Source: Candidatus Ruthia sp. Plio_17_S18
Lineage (GTDB): Bacteria; Pseudomonadota; Gammaproteobacteria; PS1; Pseudothioglobaceae
Assembly (NCBI GenBank): GCA_021730105.1
Contig: CP072538.1
Span: forward strand, 310,001-374,000
DNA length: 64,000 nucleotides
Direction: 5' to 3'
Part shown: piece after piece, positions 19,599-29,817 of the stretch
Layout of the letters: the number at the start of each line of letters is the position of its first letter
How positions within the stretch are numbered: position 1 is the stretch's first letter
Notes under the pieces: generated by a model
Told to the model about the DNA's origin: nothing
The model's input: only the letters and a program-made list of their open reading frames with translations
The model's database searches: none
Translations under genes and position numbers: made by a program

Positions 19599-22181
19599 AT
19601 GTCTGAGCGTACTGAAAATCCCAATCATTTCGAGCCACATTTCCCGATAGTTACCATTGAAGACGAGATGCGCAATTCCTATTTGGAATACGCAATGAGT
19701 GTTATTGTTGGGCGTGCATTGCCTGATGTTCGAGATGGACTTAAGCCTGTGCATCGTCGTGTACTTTACGCCATGGAGGTCTTGGGTAATGATTACAATA
19801 AATCTTATAAAAAATCAGCCCGTATTGTTGGTGATGTGATTGGTAAATATCATCCACATGGTGATACTGCTGTGTATGACACTATTGTACGTATGGCGCA
19901 ACCATTCTCAATGCGTAATATTTTAATTGATGGTCAAGGTAACTTTGGCTCGGTTGATGGTGATTCGGCTGCTGCTATGCGTTATACGGAAATCCGTATG
20001 GCCAAACTTTCGCATGAGTTATTGCGAGATTTAGAAAAAGACACCGTTGACTTTATTGAAAATTACGACGGCTCAGAATCAGAACCTTCAGTATTGCCAA
20101 CTCGTGTACCTAATCTTTTGGCTAATGGCTCATCAGGCATTGCAGTAGGCATGGCGACTAACATTCCGCCTCACAACTTGGGCGAAGTGATTGAGGCCTG
20201 TTTGAAAACCATTGATAATGAAGACATTACTATTGATGAATTGTTGGAAATTATGCCAGGCCCTGATTTTCCAACGGCAGGTATTATTAATGGTGCAAGT
20301 GGCATTCGCCAGGCCTATGAGACTGGCAAAGGCAAAATTTACTTGCGTTCAGTATCCCATACTGAAGGTGAAGACAAGCAAAGTATTGTTGTGACCGAAC
20401 TGCCTTATCAAGTTAATAAAGCCAAATTGATTGGTAAAATTGCAGAGCTTGTTAAAGATAAGCGCATTGATGGTATCACTGGGCTTCGTGATGAGTCTGA
20501 TAAAGATGGTATGCGCATGGTGATTGAGTTGCGTCGTGGTGAAGTGCCAGAAGTGATACTTAATAATTTGTATCAACTGACCGAAATGCAAACCGTGTTC
20601 GGTATTAACATGGTGGCAATTGACAAGGGCATGCCAAAGTTAATGACACTAAAGGGCATTCTGGAGGAATTCATTGCTCATAGACGTGATGTTGTGACTC
20701 GTCGCTCTATTTTTGATTTAAACAAAGCCAGAAATCGTGCGCACTTATTGGAAAGTTTATCAGTTGCGTTACATAATATTGATGACATTATTGAACTGAT
20801 TAAATCTGCCTCAAACTCGGCAGATGCAAAAGAAGCATTAATGGCTAAAACTTGGCAAGGTTCAGTGATTAAAGAGTTGATTGACGATCGTGACATGGCA
20901 ATGTTTAAGCCAGAAGATTTGCCAGTAGAGTTGGGTTTGCAAATGAATAGCGATTATCAATTATCACAAAAACAAGCGCAAGCCATATTAGATTTAAAAC
21001 TTCATCGCTTAACAGGGCTTGAAAAAGACAATATTTTTGATGAATTTAATGAACTGTTAGAGCGCATTAAACATCTATTAGATATTTTACAAACACCTGA
21101 AAGACTTATGCAAGTTATCAGTGAGGAGTTAATGGACATTCAAAATAACTATGCTAATGCCCGTATGACGAAAATTTTAGAGCACAAGATTGATTTAACG
21201 CTTGAGAATTTAATTGCCCAAGAAGAGCGCGTGGTCACCTTGTCTCATGGTGGCTATGTGAAATCACAATCTTTAAGTGATTATAAATCTCAGCGCCGTG
21301 GCGGTAAAGGCAAAGCAGCCACTAAAGTAAAAGATGAAGATTTTGTTGATCAATTATTTATCGCCAATTCTCATGATACAGTTTTGTGTTTTTCATCCTC
21401 AGGAAAAGTATACTGGCTTAAGGTTTATGAGTTGCCAATGGCATCACGCATAGCACGTGGTAAGCCAATCGTTAACTTATTACCATTAGAAAAAGAAGAG
21501 GTTATTAATACTATTTTGCCAATTGCAGAGTTTAATGAAAATCATTTTGTTTTTATGACAACCAGTAGTGGTACATGTAAAAAAACAGCACTTACCCACT
21601 TCTCAACACCACGCAAAGGCGGCATTATTGCCATCGAATTAAGATATAATGATCAACTTGTCGGTGTAGAAATCACCTCAGGTGAGCATGATATTATGCT
21701 ATTTTCGGCCAATGGTAAATCCATTCGATTTAAAGAATCGGATGTACGTGTCGTAGGACGTACAGCCATTGGTGTACGTGGCATTAAATTAGCAGATGCT
21801 GATAAAGTGGTTTCTCTTATTGTTGCCAATCAAGACAGTCCAATTCTCACAGCAACTGAAAAAGGCTTCGGCAAACGTACACACCTTAATGAATATCGTG
21901 CTCAAGCACGAGGTGGCTCAGGTGTTATCTCTATTAAAACCTCAGATAGAAATGGCAAAGTTGTTGGTGCTATTCAGGCCACTGATGAAGATGAGATGAT
22001 GTTAATTTCTAATAAAGGCACTTTGGTTCGCGCTAGAGCGGTTGATGTTTCTATCATTGGTCGCAATACCCAAGGTGTCACCTTGATTAATATCGTTAAA
22101 AATGAAAAATTAGTCTCTATTGCAAAAATTGCTGAAGCAGAAGATGAGAAATCTGAAAGTGAAAATGATGGAGAACAATAA
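19599..22181 (+). CDS. gyrA: DNA gyrase subunit A
   Basis: About 860 residues from the ATG at 19599; a TTG two codons upstream also keeps frame but is less likely. The catalytic tyrosine is Y129 in [12 protein letters not shown]. The quinolone pocket reads [11 protein letters not shown], so Thr replaces the common Ser (S83 in E. coli numbering). The GyrA box QRRGGKGK is near 565, followed by the six-bladed C-terminal pinwheel and an acidic tail. With GyrB it introduces negative supercoils. Followed by a terminator at 22188. Confidence 0.97.
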   Translation: MSERTENPNHFEPHFPIVTIEDEMRNSYLEYAMSVIVGRALPDVRDGLKPVHRRVLYAMEVLGNDYNKSYKKSARIVGDVIGKYHPHGDTAVYDTIVRMAQPFSMRNILIDGQGNFGSVDGDSAAAMRYTEIRMAKLSHELLRDLEKDTVDFIENYDGSESEPSVLPTRVPNLLANGSSGIAVGMATNIPPHNLGEVIEACLKTIDNEDITIDELLEIMPGPDFPTAGIINGASGIRQAYETGKGKIYLRSVSHTEGEDKQSIVVTELPYQVNKAKLIGKIAELVKDKRIDGITGLRDESDKDGMRMVIELRRGEVPEVILNNLYQLTEMQTVFGINMVAIDKGMPKLMTLKGILEEFIAHRRDVVTRRSIFDLNKARNRAHLLESLSVALHNIDDIIELIKSASNSADAKEALMAKTWQGSVIKELIDDRDMAMFKPEDLPVELGLQMNSDYQLSQKQAQAILDLKLHRLTGLEKDNIFDEFNELLERIKHLLDILQTPERLMQVISEELMDIQNNYANARMTKILEHKIDLTLENLIAQEERVVTLSHGGYVKSQSLSDYKSQRRGGKGKAATKVKDEDFVDQLFIANSHDTVLCFSSSGKVYWLKVYELPMASRIARGKPIVNLLPLEKEEVINTILPIAEFNENHFVFMTTSSGTCKKTALTHFSTPRKGGIIAIELRYNDQLVGVEITSGEHDIMLFSANGKSIRFKESDVRVVGRTAIGVRGIKLADADKVVSLIVANQDSPILTATEKGFGKRTHLNEYRAQARGGSGVISIKTSDRNGKVVGAIQATDEDEMMLISNKGTLVRARAVDVSIIGRNTQGVTLINIVKNEKLVSIAKIAEAEDEKSESENDGEQ

Positions 22182-22187
22182 TAAAAT

Positions 22188-22208
22188 AACCTCATAGAGG
22201 TTTTTTTG
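22188..22208 (+). terminator. Terminator of gyrA
   Basis: AACCTC (22188-22193) pairs with GAGGTT (22197-22202) around a 3-nt loop and is followed by further Ts. It starts 6 nt after the gyrA stop codon. Confidence 0.75.
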
Positions 22209-22261
22209 GAAAAGGGATAACAGGAAAAGAATTTGACTGTTGCATTTTCAATTCTTGTAAT

Positions 22262-22734
22262 TTTAGTGATGCGATATTTAAAAATGAAGTGTTTGCACTT
22301 TATCCTATTCATAAGTCAATTGGTATTTTGAGTTTTTCCGTGATTGTCATTAGAATTTATTGGAGTTTTGTTAATGGCTGGTTACAACTTGCGGATAATT
22401 ACACAAAGATTGAATATAATTTATCAAAAATTGTACACTGGATGTTAATTATTATAACGATTGTGATGCTAATTTCAGGATTTATTATGTCAGGTGCAGT
22501 CGGTCATGGCGTCTCAGTGTTTGGCCTAGAAATTGTTGCGGCTAATTTTGATCCAGTGGCTAAAAATTAATTGCACATAATGCTGTCATTGCTGGCTTTG
22601 TGCACGACACTCATGTCAATGGCTGGGCTATAATTTAGCAGGTGCTATATTTTATGGACAAAGACAGTACTTTAAAAAGGATGTTTGGTAAAAGTATAAA
22701 TAGCATGATGAATGCCTTATATTGTTCAAACTAA
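22262..22734 (+). pseudogene. Cytochrome b561 family protein, broken
   Basis: The first preserved stretch reads FALYPIHKSIGILSF followed by VIRIYWSF, then IVHWMLIIITIVMLISGFIM and VSVFGLEIVA. These are second- and third-helix landmarks with heme-ligand histidines of bacterial di-heme b561. A stop at 22570 follows. Further pieces in other frames end with DKDSTLKRMFGKSIN, the usual C-terminus. The N-terminal helix is also damaged. The normal protein passes electrons in the inner membrane. Confidence 0.75.
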
Positions 22735-22742
22735 TTTTTTAA

Positions 22743-24311
22743 TTAATGCTCACGGGTTGCTGAAAAAACCAAGTTAGGATGGCGTTCTATGGTTAATTGC
22801 AAGTTAACACTAGATGGAGCAAGATAAGTGAGCATTCCCTTTGCATCAATCGCAACATTATTGCCCACTTTGACTTTAAGTTGTTCGATGTCCTTGTCAC
22901 TACCTGTCACCCATCGCGCTGTTGCGATATTAATAGTTTCAAATTGACAATCAACGCCGTATTCATATTTTAAACGATGTGCCACCACATCAAATTGCAA
23001 AATACCAACTGCACCTAAAATTTGCGATGAGTTGATAATTGGGCTAAATACTTGGGTTGCACCTTCTTCAGAAAGTTGGTTTAAGCCTTTTTGCAAGGCT
23101 TTGGCTTTGAGTGGGTCTTTAAGTTGAGCGCGACGGAATAGCTCCGGTGCAAAATTTGGAATGCCTTGAAAAGTGAGTTTTTCGCCTTGGGTAAAGGTAT
23201 CGCCAATACTAATACCACCATGGTTGTGAATACCAATGACATCGCCAGCGTAAGCCACCTCTGCAAAGGTGCGTTCGCGCGACATAAAAGTTACTGCATT
23301 ACTAATTTTAATTTGTTTGTTGGTTGATACTTGCAGAACTTTCATGCCCTTTTTGTACTGCCCGCTAACGATGCGCATAAAAGCAAGACGATCATGGTGT
23401 TTTGGATCCATATTGGCTTGAATTTTGAAAACAAAGCCAGTCAGTTTGTCTTCATCAGGCTTGACTTTTCGCGTATCTGATTCACGATTTTTTGGCATTG
23501 GTGCGTACTGGATAAAGCCATCAAGCAGATTTTGAATTCCAAAGTTTGAAATGGCTGAGCCAAAAAATACTGGGGTTTGTTTTCCAGCTAGAAACGCATC
23601 TAAACTAAATGGTGTGGTTGTCTCGAGAATAAGCTCAACTTCTTCACGCATTTCAAGAATGACATCTTCACCTAAAATTTCATCAAGTAGAGAATTGTTC
23701 ACGCCGTCAATAATAATATGCTCACCAATTTCAGAATTCTTCCCAGTTTCATATAAATAAACTTTATCTTCAAGCAGGTGAACAACGCCTTTGAAACGTT
23801 TACCCATGCCAATTGGCCAAGTAATGGGCGCACATTCAATATTAAGCATGGTTTCTACTTCATCTAGTAAATCAATTGGCTCTTTGCCTTCACGATCTAG
23901 TTTATTGATAAAAGTTAAAATTGGTGTGTCACGCAAACGACACACCTCAATAAGTTTAACAGTCCGCATTTCTACGCCTTTAGCAACGTCAATAACCATA
24001 AGCGCTGAATCTACTGCCGTGAGGGTGCGATAAGTATCCTCAGAAAAATCCTCATGTCCTGGTGTGTCTAATAAATTAATCACATGATTGTCATATTCAA
24101 ATTGCATGATGGATGAAGTGATGGAAATCCCTCTTTCTTTTTCCATTTCCATCCAATCAGATGTCGCGTGCGTGTTGGCTTTGCGCGCTTTAACACTACC
24201 CGCTGTTTTAATCGCACCTGCATACAATAGTAGTTTTTCGGTGACTGTGGTTTTGCCAGCATCAGGGTGAGAAATAATCGCAAAAGTGCGGCGTTTGGAT
24301 ATCTCGTTCAT
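22743..24311 (-). CDS. prfC: Peptide chain release factor 3
   Basis: 522 residues. GTPase motifs: G1 [13 protein letters not shown] near 15, G3 [15 protein letters not shown] near 85 and G4 [10 protein letters not shown] near 140, followed by EF-Tu-like domain 2 and domain 3. RF3 removes RF1 or RF2 from the ribosome after termination. It overlaps the upstream dCMP deaminase gene by 4 nt, and both may be transcribed from mraY. Confidence 0.96.
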   Translation of the reverse strand: MNEISKRRTFAIISHPDAGKTTVTEKLLLYAGAIKTAGSVKARKANTHATSDWMEMEKERGISITSSIMQFEYDNHVINLLDTPGHEDFSEDTYRTLTAVDSALMVIDVAKGVEMRTVKLIEVCRLRDTPILTFINKLDREGKEPIDLLDEVETMLNIECAPITWPIGMGKRFKGVVHLLEDKVYLYETGKNSEIGEHIIIDGVNNSLLDEILGEDVILEMREEVELILETTTPFSLDAFLAGKQTPVFFGSAISNFGIQNLLDGFIQYAPMPKNRESDTRKVKPDEDKLTGFVFKIQANMDPKHHDRLAFMRIVSGQYKKGMKVLQVSTNKQIKISNAVTFMSRERTFAEVAYAGDVIGIHNHGGISIGDTFTQGEKLTFQGIPNFAPELFRRAQLKDPLKAKALQKGLNQLSEEGATQVFSPIINSSQILGAVGILQFDVVAHRLKYEYGVDCQFETINIATARWVTGSDKDIEQLKVKVGNNVAIDAKGMLTYLAPSSVNLQLTIERHPNLVFSATREH

Positions 24312-24757
24312 TGGTCTTTAATTACCAATTCAACACCAGCCTCAATAAACATTTCTTGTGAGAATCTAACGCTTTGGTTCCAATTGTCCAATTCTTTTGA
24401 TTTTTCTATCACCACTCTTTTAATACCAACTTGAATAATACCTTTGGCACATTCTGAGCAAATAGGCAGCCCGTAAACATACAAAGTTGCACCATCAAGA
24501 GAAGTGCCAGAATAAGTGGCATTATAAATGGCGTTCATTTCTGCATGGACCACAAGTTGATATTTGTTTTTCCGATGATTATAACGCTCATCAGTATCAT
24601 GAATCCCTCTTGGGAAGCCATTAAATCCTTGGGATAAAACCTCTTTTTTGCTACCTACGGTAATGGCACCCACTTGTGTAGAAGGGTCTTTTGACCAAGT
24701 AGAAACCTCTTTTGCTAGTGATAAGTAGCGCTCATCCCATTTGTCTAATATGCTCAT
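24308..24757 (-). CDS. Deoxycytidylate (dCMP) deaminase
   Basis: 149 residues. The zinc site is the HAEMNAI motif near 71 and [10 protein letters not shown] near 100; the N-terminal [11 protein letters not shown] and GFNGFPRG bind the nucleotide. The family (ComEB/T4 CD-like) converts dCMP to dUMP, a route to thymidylate. It lies between mraY and prfC, 2 nt from mraY and overlapping prfC by 4 nt. Riboflavin-type deaminases share the zinc motif but not the GFNGFPRG block. Confidence 0.9.
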   Translation of the reverse strand: MSILDKWDERYLSLAKEVSTWSKDPSTQVGAITVGSKKEVLSQGFNGFPRGIHDTDERYNHRKNKYQLVVHAEMNAIYNATYSGTSLDGATLYVYGLPICSECAKGIIQVGIKRVVIEKSKELDNWNQSVRFSQEMFIEAGVELVIKDQ

Positions 24758-24759
24758 AA

Positions 24760-25845
24760 TTAGCGTATTTTTATAGATGCCAAACTAACCAGTACTAAGA
24801 TTAAAGTCACCATCCAAAAACGCACGATAATTTTTGGCTCAGACATGCCTTTTTTTTCAAAGTGGTGGTGAAGAGGCGCCATTAGGAAAATACGTTTTTT
24901 ATATCGCTTGTAATAGCTCACTTGAATAATCACAGATAAAGTCTCAGCCACAAACACACCACCCATAATAAATAATAAAATTTCTTGGCGGATTAAAATA
25001 GCAATGACTGCCAACATAGCACCTAAAGACAATGAACCCACATCACCCATAAAAATTTCAGCAGGATAGGTGTTAAACCATAAAAACCCTAATCCAGCGC
25101 CAATAAGTGTTGCACAAATAACAAATAATTCGCCAGTGCCTGGCATGAATGTCATATGAAGATAACTTGAAAAATTATAATGACCACTAAGATAGGCAAA
25201 AATAGCCAATGCACCTGATATAAGTATGACAGGTATAATGGCAAGACCGTCTAAACCATCAGTTAAATTAACCGCATTAGAACTCCCAACAATGACAAAA
25301 TATGACAGTATTAAAAAACCAACAACACCTAATGGCAGCATTACATTTTTAAAAAATGGGATAAGTAACTGCGTTTGAATAGAATCTTGAGAGATTAGCA
25401 CAATCCAAGTGCTGATTACAATAGCGCCCAATGATTGAGTTAGAAATTTTATTGAAGAACTTAAACCGTTTGATGATTTATGTTTGATTTTGAGGTAATC
25501 ATCAGTAAAACCAATAGCGCCAAATATAATAGAAGTAACAATAACAATCCATAGATAGATATTAGACCAATCGCCCCAAATTAAAATACTAACCATAAAT
25601 GCAAATAAAATCAGAATGCCACCCATAGTTGGCGTGCCTGATTTGATTAGATGTGATTCAGGACCATCAGTTCTAATAACTTGGCCAATTTGGTATTGTT
25701 GCAATCGATTAATAAAAACACGCCCTAGCATAAGGCTAATAAACAAGGCACTTAGCATAGCCAGTACAGCTCGAACAGTTAAGTAGTTTAAAACACTAAA
25801 TCCAGCGTCAAACTGAGCAAGAAAGTTGATTAATTCTAAAAACAT
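24760..25845 (-). CDS. mraY: Phospho-N-acetylmuramoyl-pentapeptide transferase
   Basis: 361 residues and about ten membrane helices. Signature motifs: [11 protein letters not shown] near 70, [18 protein letters not shown] near 115, [11 protein letters not shown] near 193, [12 protein letters not shown] near 265 and the C-terminal [11 protein letters not shown]. It forms lipid I from UDP-MurNAc-pentapeptide and undecaprenyl phosphate at the inner membrane. In most gammaproteobacteria mraY sits between murF and murD in dcw; here it is separate from the cluster remnant at 9880-13363. Confidence 0.97.
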   Translation of the reverse strand: MFLELINFLAQFDAGFSVLNYLTVRAVLAMLSALFISLMLGRVFINRLQQYQIGQVIRTDGPESHLIKSGTPTMGGILILFAFMVSILIWGDWSNIYLWIVIVTSIIFGAIGFTDDYLKIKHKSSNGLSSSIKFLTQSLGAIVISTWIVLISQDSIQTQLLIPFFKNVMLPLGVVGFLILSYFVIVGSSNAVNLTDGLDGLAIIPVILISGALAIFAYLSGHYNFSSYLHMTFMPGTGELFVICATLIGAGLGFLWFNTYPAEIFMGDVGSLSLGAMLAVIAILIRQEILLFIMGGVFVAETLSVIIQVSYYKRYKKRIFLMAPLHHHFEKKGMSEPKIIVRFWMVTLILVLVSLASIKIR

Positions 25846-25850
25846 AGAGT

Positions 25851-26849
25851 TTAGCGAATGTTGTTAATTGATAACAATTCTAACTTAAAAATTAAAATAG
25901 ATTCTTGCGAGAGATTGCAACGCTTGCTGTTGTCATAAATTTGGTTAAAAGGGGCGATGATGATGCGCTTTTCACCAGGTGTCATTTGCAGCACTTCATT
26001 ATCAATAAGTTTGATAATAATGTCAGAACCTGCAGCGAACGACAATGGTTTTTCAGCTTTTAGCATACTTGTTCCATCACCTAAATCAATGGATAAATTA
26101 ATCTTAACTAAATCCCCTTTTTGGGGTTGGTTGCCTTTGCTTGTTTGGTTGATTTCAACAAAATGTCCTGCTGGCATCAGTTTAGCATTTGGATAGTTTT
26201 GGTTGACAAATTTGACTAATCTCTGTCTTTTCTGAATCAGTTGTTGCTCTTCTTTGCTTGTGTATTTTGCATTAGTTGCTTGAAATGCTGCTTCGTCAGT
26301 TTGAAAGTTTTTCGCCTTGTCACCAATACGAATAATACTAACTTTGCGAATAAAGTCATCTTGTTTAATACGATTAACCACATTCATACCTTTAACAACA
26401 CGACCAAAGACAGTGTGCTTGCCGTCTAGCCAAGGCGTGGCTTTATGAGTGATAAAAAATTGCGATCTATTAGTGTTAGGGCCAGAATTTGCCATGGATA
26501 AAACACCGCCATCATCATGTTTAAGGTCGGTAATTTCATCCATAAATTGATAACCTGGACCACCAGCACCATTGCCTTTTGGGTCGCCCCCTTGAACCAT
26601 AAAATTATCAATCACTCGATGAAATTTTAAACCATTGTAAAAAGGTTTTCCGATTTGAATGTTTGAGTGCTTTTTGCCTTGCGCTAAACCCACAAAATTA
26701 ATCACGGTTAATGGTGTTTTTTCAAACTCAAGTTTGACAATAATATCCCCTTGATTGGTATGTAAATTAGCATACAAACCCTCTTCTAATTTGGCTTGTG
26801 ACGGTAGTGAAATAATCAATGTTAATAGTAAGGATAAACGATATATCAT
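25851..26849 (-). CDS. Periplasmic cyclophilin fused to an FKBP-like domain
   Basis: About 332 residues from the ATG at 26849, which begins a signal peptide ([19 protein letters not shown]); the frame opens at 26876. Residues about 25-185 are a cyclophilin domain with catalytic [34 protein letters not shown] helical linker follows. The last 90 residues resemble [56 protein letters not shown] and [12 protein letters not shown]. Both are prolyl isomerase folds. The FKBP active-site aromatics look poorly kept, so that half may bind or dimerise rather than catalyse. It lies 5 nt upstream of mraY. Confidence 0.85.
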   Translation of the reverse strand: MIYRLSLLLTLIISLPSQAKLEEGLYANLHTNQGDIIVKLEFEKTPLTVINFVGLAQGKKHSNIQIGKPFYNGLKFHRVIDNFMVQGGDPKGNGAGGPGYQFMDEITDLKHDDGGVLSMANSGPNTNRSQFFITHKATPWLDGKHTVFGRVVKGMNVVNRIKQDDFIRKVSIIRIGDKAKNFQTDEAAFQATNAKYTSKEEQQLIQKRQRLVKFVNQNYPNAKLMPAGHFVEINQTSKGNQPQKGDLVKINLSIDLGDGTSMLKAEKPLSFAAGSDIIIKLIDNEVLQMTPGEKRIIIAPFNQIYDNSKRCNLSQESILIFKLELLSINNIR

Positions 26850-26956
26850 ATCAATAATATGGTTGATGAAAAACAAGTATGATACCTAAAAACTGATTAG
26901 AAAAGATACCAACAATACGGTAAAATATGGCTTAAATTTATTGTTACACAGTCTAG

Positions 26957-27199
<243 letters not shown>

Positions 27200-27249
27200 T
27201 CAAAATAACCTATGCTTGATTTATTTATCATGAAAACTTGATACACGAG

Positions 27250-28060
27250 TTAATCAAACGACTTAATCTTTTCTTCACAAAGCCGCTTGGTTAAAGTTTG
27301 CAAGTAAGCCACTCTTTCACTTAAATAGTTTAATTCTTCTTCTGTGATTTTATAATGTTCCGAGTAAAACGTGCTTTAACATAGGCTTGTTTAAGTAGTT
27401 GAAAACAACGGCGTTTAATTGTGGGAAGACATCAATTAATACTTCATTTTGATGGACTGCCATTGAGCCAAGTTGTTGTAAATTATGAGTATAGGGTTTG
27501 TATTGAGTCAGCACTAAAGATGAGCAAGAGTAATAGTATTCAGTAGCTTGGTGGAGTTCAAAGGCTGCTTTTTTATAATCCTCTCTATCCATGCAATGAA
27601 CACAATCAATTACAAATGAGTTGGCGCTATCAAACCATTCATCATAATCTCTAATCTCCATTTTCTTACATGCTTTTTGGGTTAAGCTCCCCGGTACAGC
27701 CAACTCCTTCCTATTAAACTTTCATATCAGTAAAGAAGTATTGCCCTTCTTTAAGTGCGCTGAAGGCGGTGGTAAGAAGATTTTAACTTTATCCTCAAGG
27801 GGCAATCCCACAAATCATAATTTGTAACTAAGTCAAATTGGTTAACAATCACTAAAATATCATAATCACTGATATAACCAGTCTGTGGGTTTGTTCACCC
27901 ACTTGCCTGTAGCATGTGAGCCATAAAGAATGACATTAATGAGTTTGCCTGTTTTCCTTTTGCCTTATGCTGCACTTACAACCGAATCAAGCTCTTCACG
28001 GATGACTTGGAGAATTCGCCTTAAATGGGTTTGTTTGTTGTTGGTATGAATTATACAGGG
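27250..28060 (-). pseudogene. Nucleotidyltransferase-HEPN protein, broken
   Basis: Minus-strand pieces in order: THLRRILQVIREELDSVVS; INVILYGSHATGKWV (the GS nucleotidyltransferase motif) followed by SDYDILVIVNQFDLV; the 27350-27703 stretch DREDYKKAAFELHQATEYYY, a HEPN domain; and a tail YSEHYKITEEELNYLSERVA. Several frameshifts separate them. The intact form is a single-chain MNT+HEPN protein related to HepT/MntA-type toxin-antitoxin or nucleotide-modifying systems. Here neither half is complete. Confidence 0.8.
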
Positions 28061-28110
28061 ACAATGAAGGATGTATGGTGCGGGATTGGTTTTAGCTTTA
28101 GGCGATGACG

Positions 28111-28126
28111 CGGTTGAATTCAACCG
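28111..28126. repeat. 16-bp perfect palindrome
   Basis: CGGTTGAATTCAACCG reads identically on both strands with no loop. It lies in the gap downstream of the aminotransferase gene and upstream of the dead MNT-HEPN gene. A dimeric regulator site or a chance palindrome; no promoter is evident beside it. Confidence 0.4.
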
Positions 28127-28170
28127 ATGCCGTTAGTACTCAGTTGGGATGATGCTAACTATTTTTTATG

Positions 28171-28204
28171 TTCTTCACACCGCACAAAGAGTTAGTGTGA
28201 AGAA
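28171..28204 (-). terminator. Possible hairpin after the glyoxylate aminotransferase
   Basis: TTCTTCACAC (28171-28180) pairs perfectly with GTGTGAAGAA (28195-28204) around a 14-nt loop. It sits 10 nt past the stop codon at 28214, but the following minus-strand bases are A-rich rather than T-rich, so it is more likely an mRNA-end stabilising hairpin or a weak terminator. Confidence 0.5.
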
Positions 28205-28213
28205 ATACAACTG

Positions 28214-29332
28214 TTATTTACTTGCTAAAATTTCCTTAAGTGCTGATAAGCATAAAACAATATTTTCTTTTCTTGAAGTATAACCCATTAAACCAATACG
28301 CCACACTTTGCCAGCATAAGCACCAAGACCTGCACCAATTTCCAGGTTGTAATCATTAAGTAGGGTGGTTCGAACTTGTGCGTCATCAACACCTTCAGGG
28401 ATAAACACGGAATTTAATTGTGGCAAGCGGTCTTTTTTATTTACTAAAAAGTTAATACCCATTGCCTCTAAACCATCTCTTAATAGCTCGTGGTTTTTTT
28501 GATGACGTGTCCAAGAGTTTTCAATACCCTCTTCTAATATCATCACCAATGATTCGTGTAAACCGTATAGTGTATTCACAGGTGCGGTGTGGTGATAGGT
28601 ACGTTTAGCGCCTTCACCCCAGTACCCCATGACTAAATTAAGGTCTAAAAACCAACTGCTAACAGAAGTTTTTCGTGTGCTGAGTTTTTTAATAGCACGA
28701 TCGCTAAAGCTAATGGGAGAAATACCTGGCATAGCAGATAAACATTTTTGTGTGCCTGAATAAATCGCATCAATTTCCCATTCGTCAACACGTAATTCAG
28801 TACCACCCAAAGAAGTAACCGCGTCAACAATAGTAATACAATCATACTGGTGTGCAAGTTTGCATAAGGTTTTTGCATCAGATTGCGCACCTGTTGAAGT
28901 CTCAGCATGCACAAAAGCAACAATACTAGCATCTGGGTTATTTTTTAAAGCTTCTTCTAGCTTGTCAGCACTGACCGCTTTGCCCCAATTATCTTCAACA
29001 ATAATTGCCTCACCTCCCAAACGAGTCACATTTGCTTTCATGCGCATACCAAATACGCCATTAATACACACAATAACCTTATCACCAGGTTCAACTAAGT
29101 TAGCAAAACAAGTCTCCATACCCGCAGAACCAGGTGCTGATACAGGCATGGTTAACTCGTTTTCAGTTTTAAAAATAGTTTTTAAACCTTCTTTAGTTTC
29201 ATCCATCATGCCCACAAAAGCAGGATCTAGATGGCCAATAGTAGGCCTTGCCATGGCAGATAAAATTCTTGGATGTACATCAGAAGGACCTGGCCCCATT
29301 AACGTTCTTACTGGCGGGTTAAATGATTGCAT
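28214..29332 (-). CDS. Class V aminotransferase, serine/alanine-glyoxylate type
   Basis: 372 residues. The N-terminus MGPGPSDVHPRIL, the PLP lysine in YSGTQKCLSAMPG near 198, and GLEAMGINFLV/RIGLMGYTSRKEN near the end fit the AGXT/SgaA branch of PLP enzymes. It converts glyoxylate to glycine using alanine or serine. It is divergent from glcDEF, which makes glyoxylate from glycolate; together they form the salvage of phosphoglycolate-derived carbon expected in a RuBisCO autotroph. The exact amino donor cannot be told from sequence. Confidence 0.92.
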   Translation of the reverse strand: MQSFNPPVRTLMGPGPSDVHPRILSAMARPTIGHLDPAFVGMMDETKEGLKTIFKTENELTMPVSAPGSAGMETCFANLVEPGDKVIVCINGVFGMRMKANVTRLGGEAIIVEDNWGKAVSADKLEEALKNNPDASIVAFVHAETSTGAQSDAKTLCKLAHQYDCITIVDAVTSLGGTELRVDEWEIDAIYSGTQKCLSAMPGISPISFSDRAIKKLSTRKTSVSSWFLDLNLVMGYWGEGAKRTYHHTAPVNTLYGLHESLVMILEEGIENSWTRHQKNHELLRDGLEAMGINFLVNKKDRLPQLNSVFIPEGVDDAQVRTTLLNDYNLEIGAGLGAYAGKVWRIGLMGYTSRKENIVLCLSALKEILASK

Positions 29333-29538
29333 AATATTATAAAATTAAAATAAATAAACAAACCATTATAATGGTTCAGATGTCAATTATTTATAAAATA
29401 TCGCTTGCTTTGTCTGAGGGCATTGCGGATGGTTATTGTGCGAACGTCATCAATCACCTTTAAGAAATAGGAATAATGAGTCATATTTATGTCAAAATAT
29501 AATTAACAATGATTTTTACAGTTAATTTGGGAAATAAC

Positions 29539-29778
29539 ATGATTATAATATCGCCTAAAGATATGACAACGGCAGGGAAGTTATCTACCCTGGAGATACT
29601 TTGTAATGACTTGTGCCAGCACAGCTTGTTTGAATCGTCCAATTGGCATGAGTCTGTTTTAAATTCACGCGAACAACAATGTGCAGGCGCGGCACTCAGT
29701 TTTCTATGGACTGGGAGAAGACTAAGCAACAAATACGCAATAAGATTGAATGAACATAAAAATATTGCCGATAGCTAA
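29539..29778 (+). CDS. Hypothetical protein upstream of glcD
   Basis: A 79-codon frame from ATG at 29539 (also open from 29509), ending 39 nt before glcD. It contains three Cys, WHESVLNSREQQCAGAALSF and a basic stretch LWTGRRLSNKYAIRLNEH. I do not recognise the family. It could be a short gene cotranscribed with glcD, or a fragment of a lost regulator. The composition is plausible for protein but there is no strong independent support. Confidence 0.3.
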   Translation: MIIISPKDMTTAGKLSTLEILCNDLCQHSLFESSNWHESVLNSREQQCAGAALSFLWTGRRLSNKYAIRLNEHKNIADS

Positions 29779-29817
29779 TAGCGATTTTATTATTTGGACA
29801 AAAGGCAGATTTGATTC

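Noticed and set aside
28171..28204. Strong rho-independent terminator
   Set aside because: The stem is good, but no T-run follows on the minus strand; kept only as a possible hairpin.
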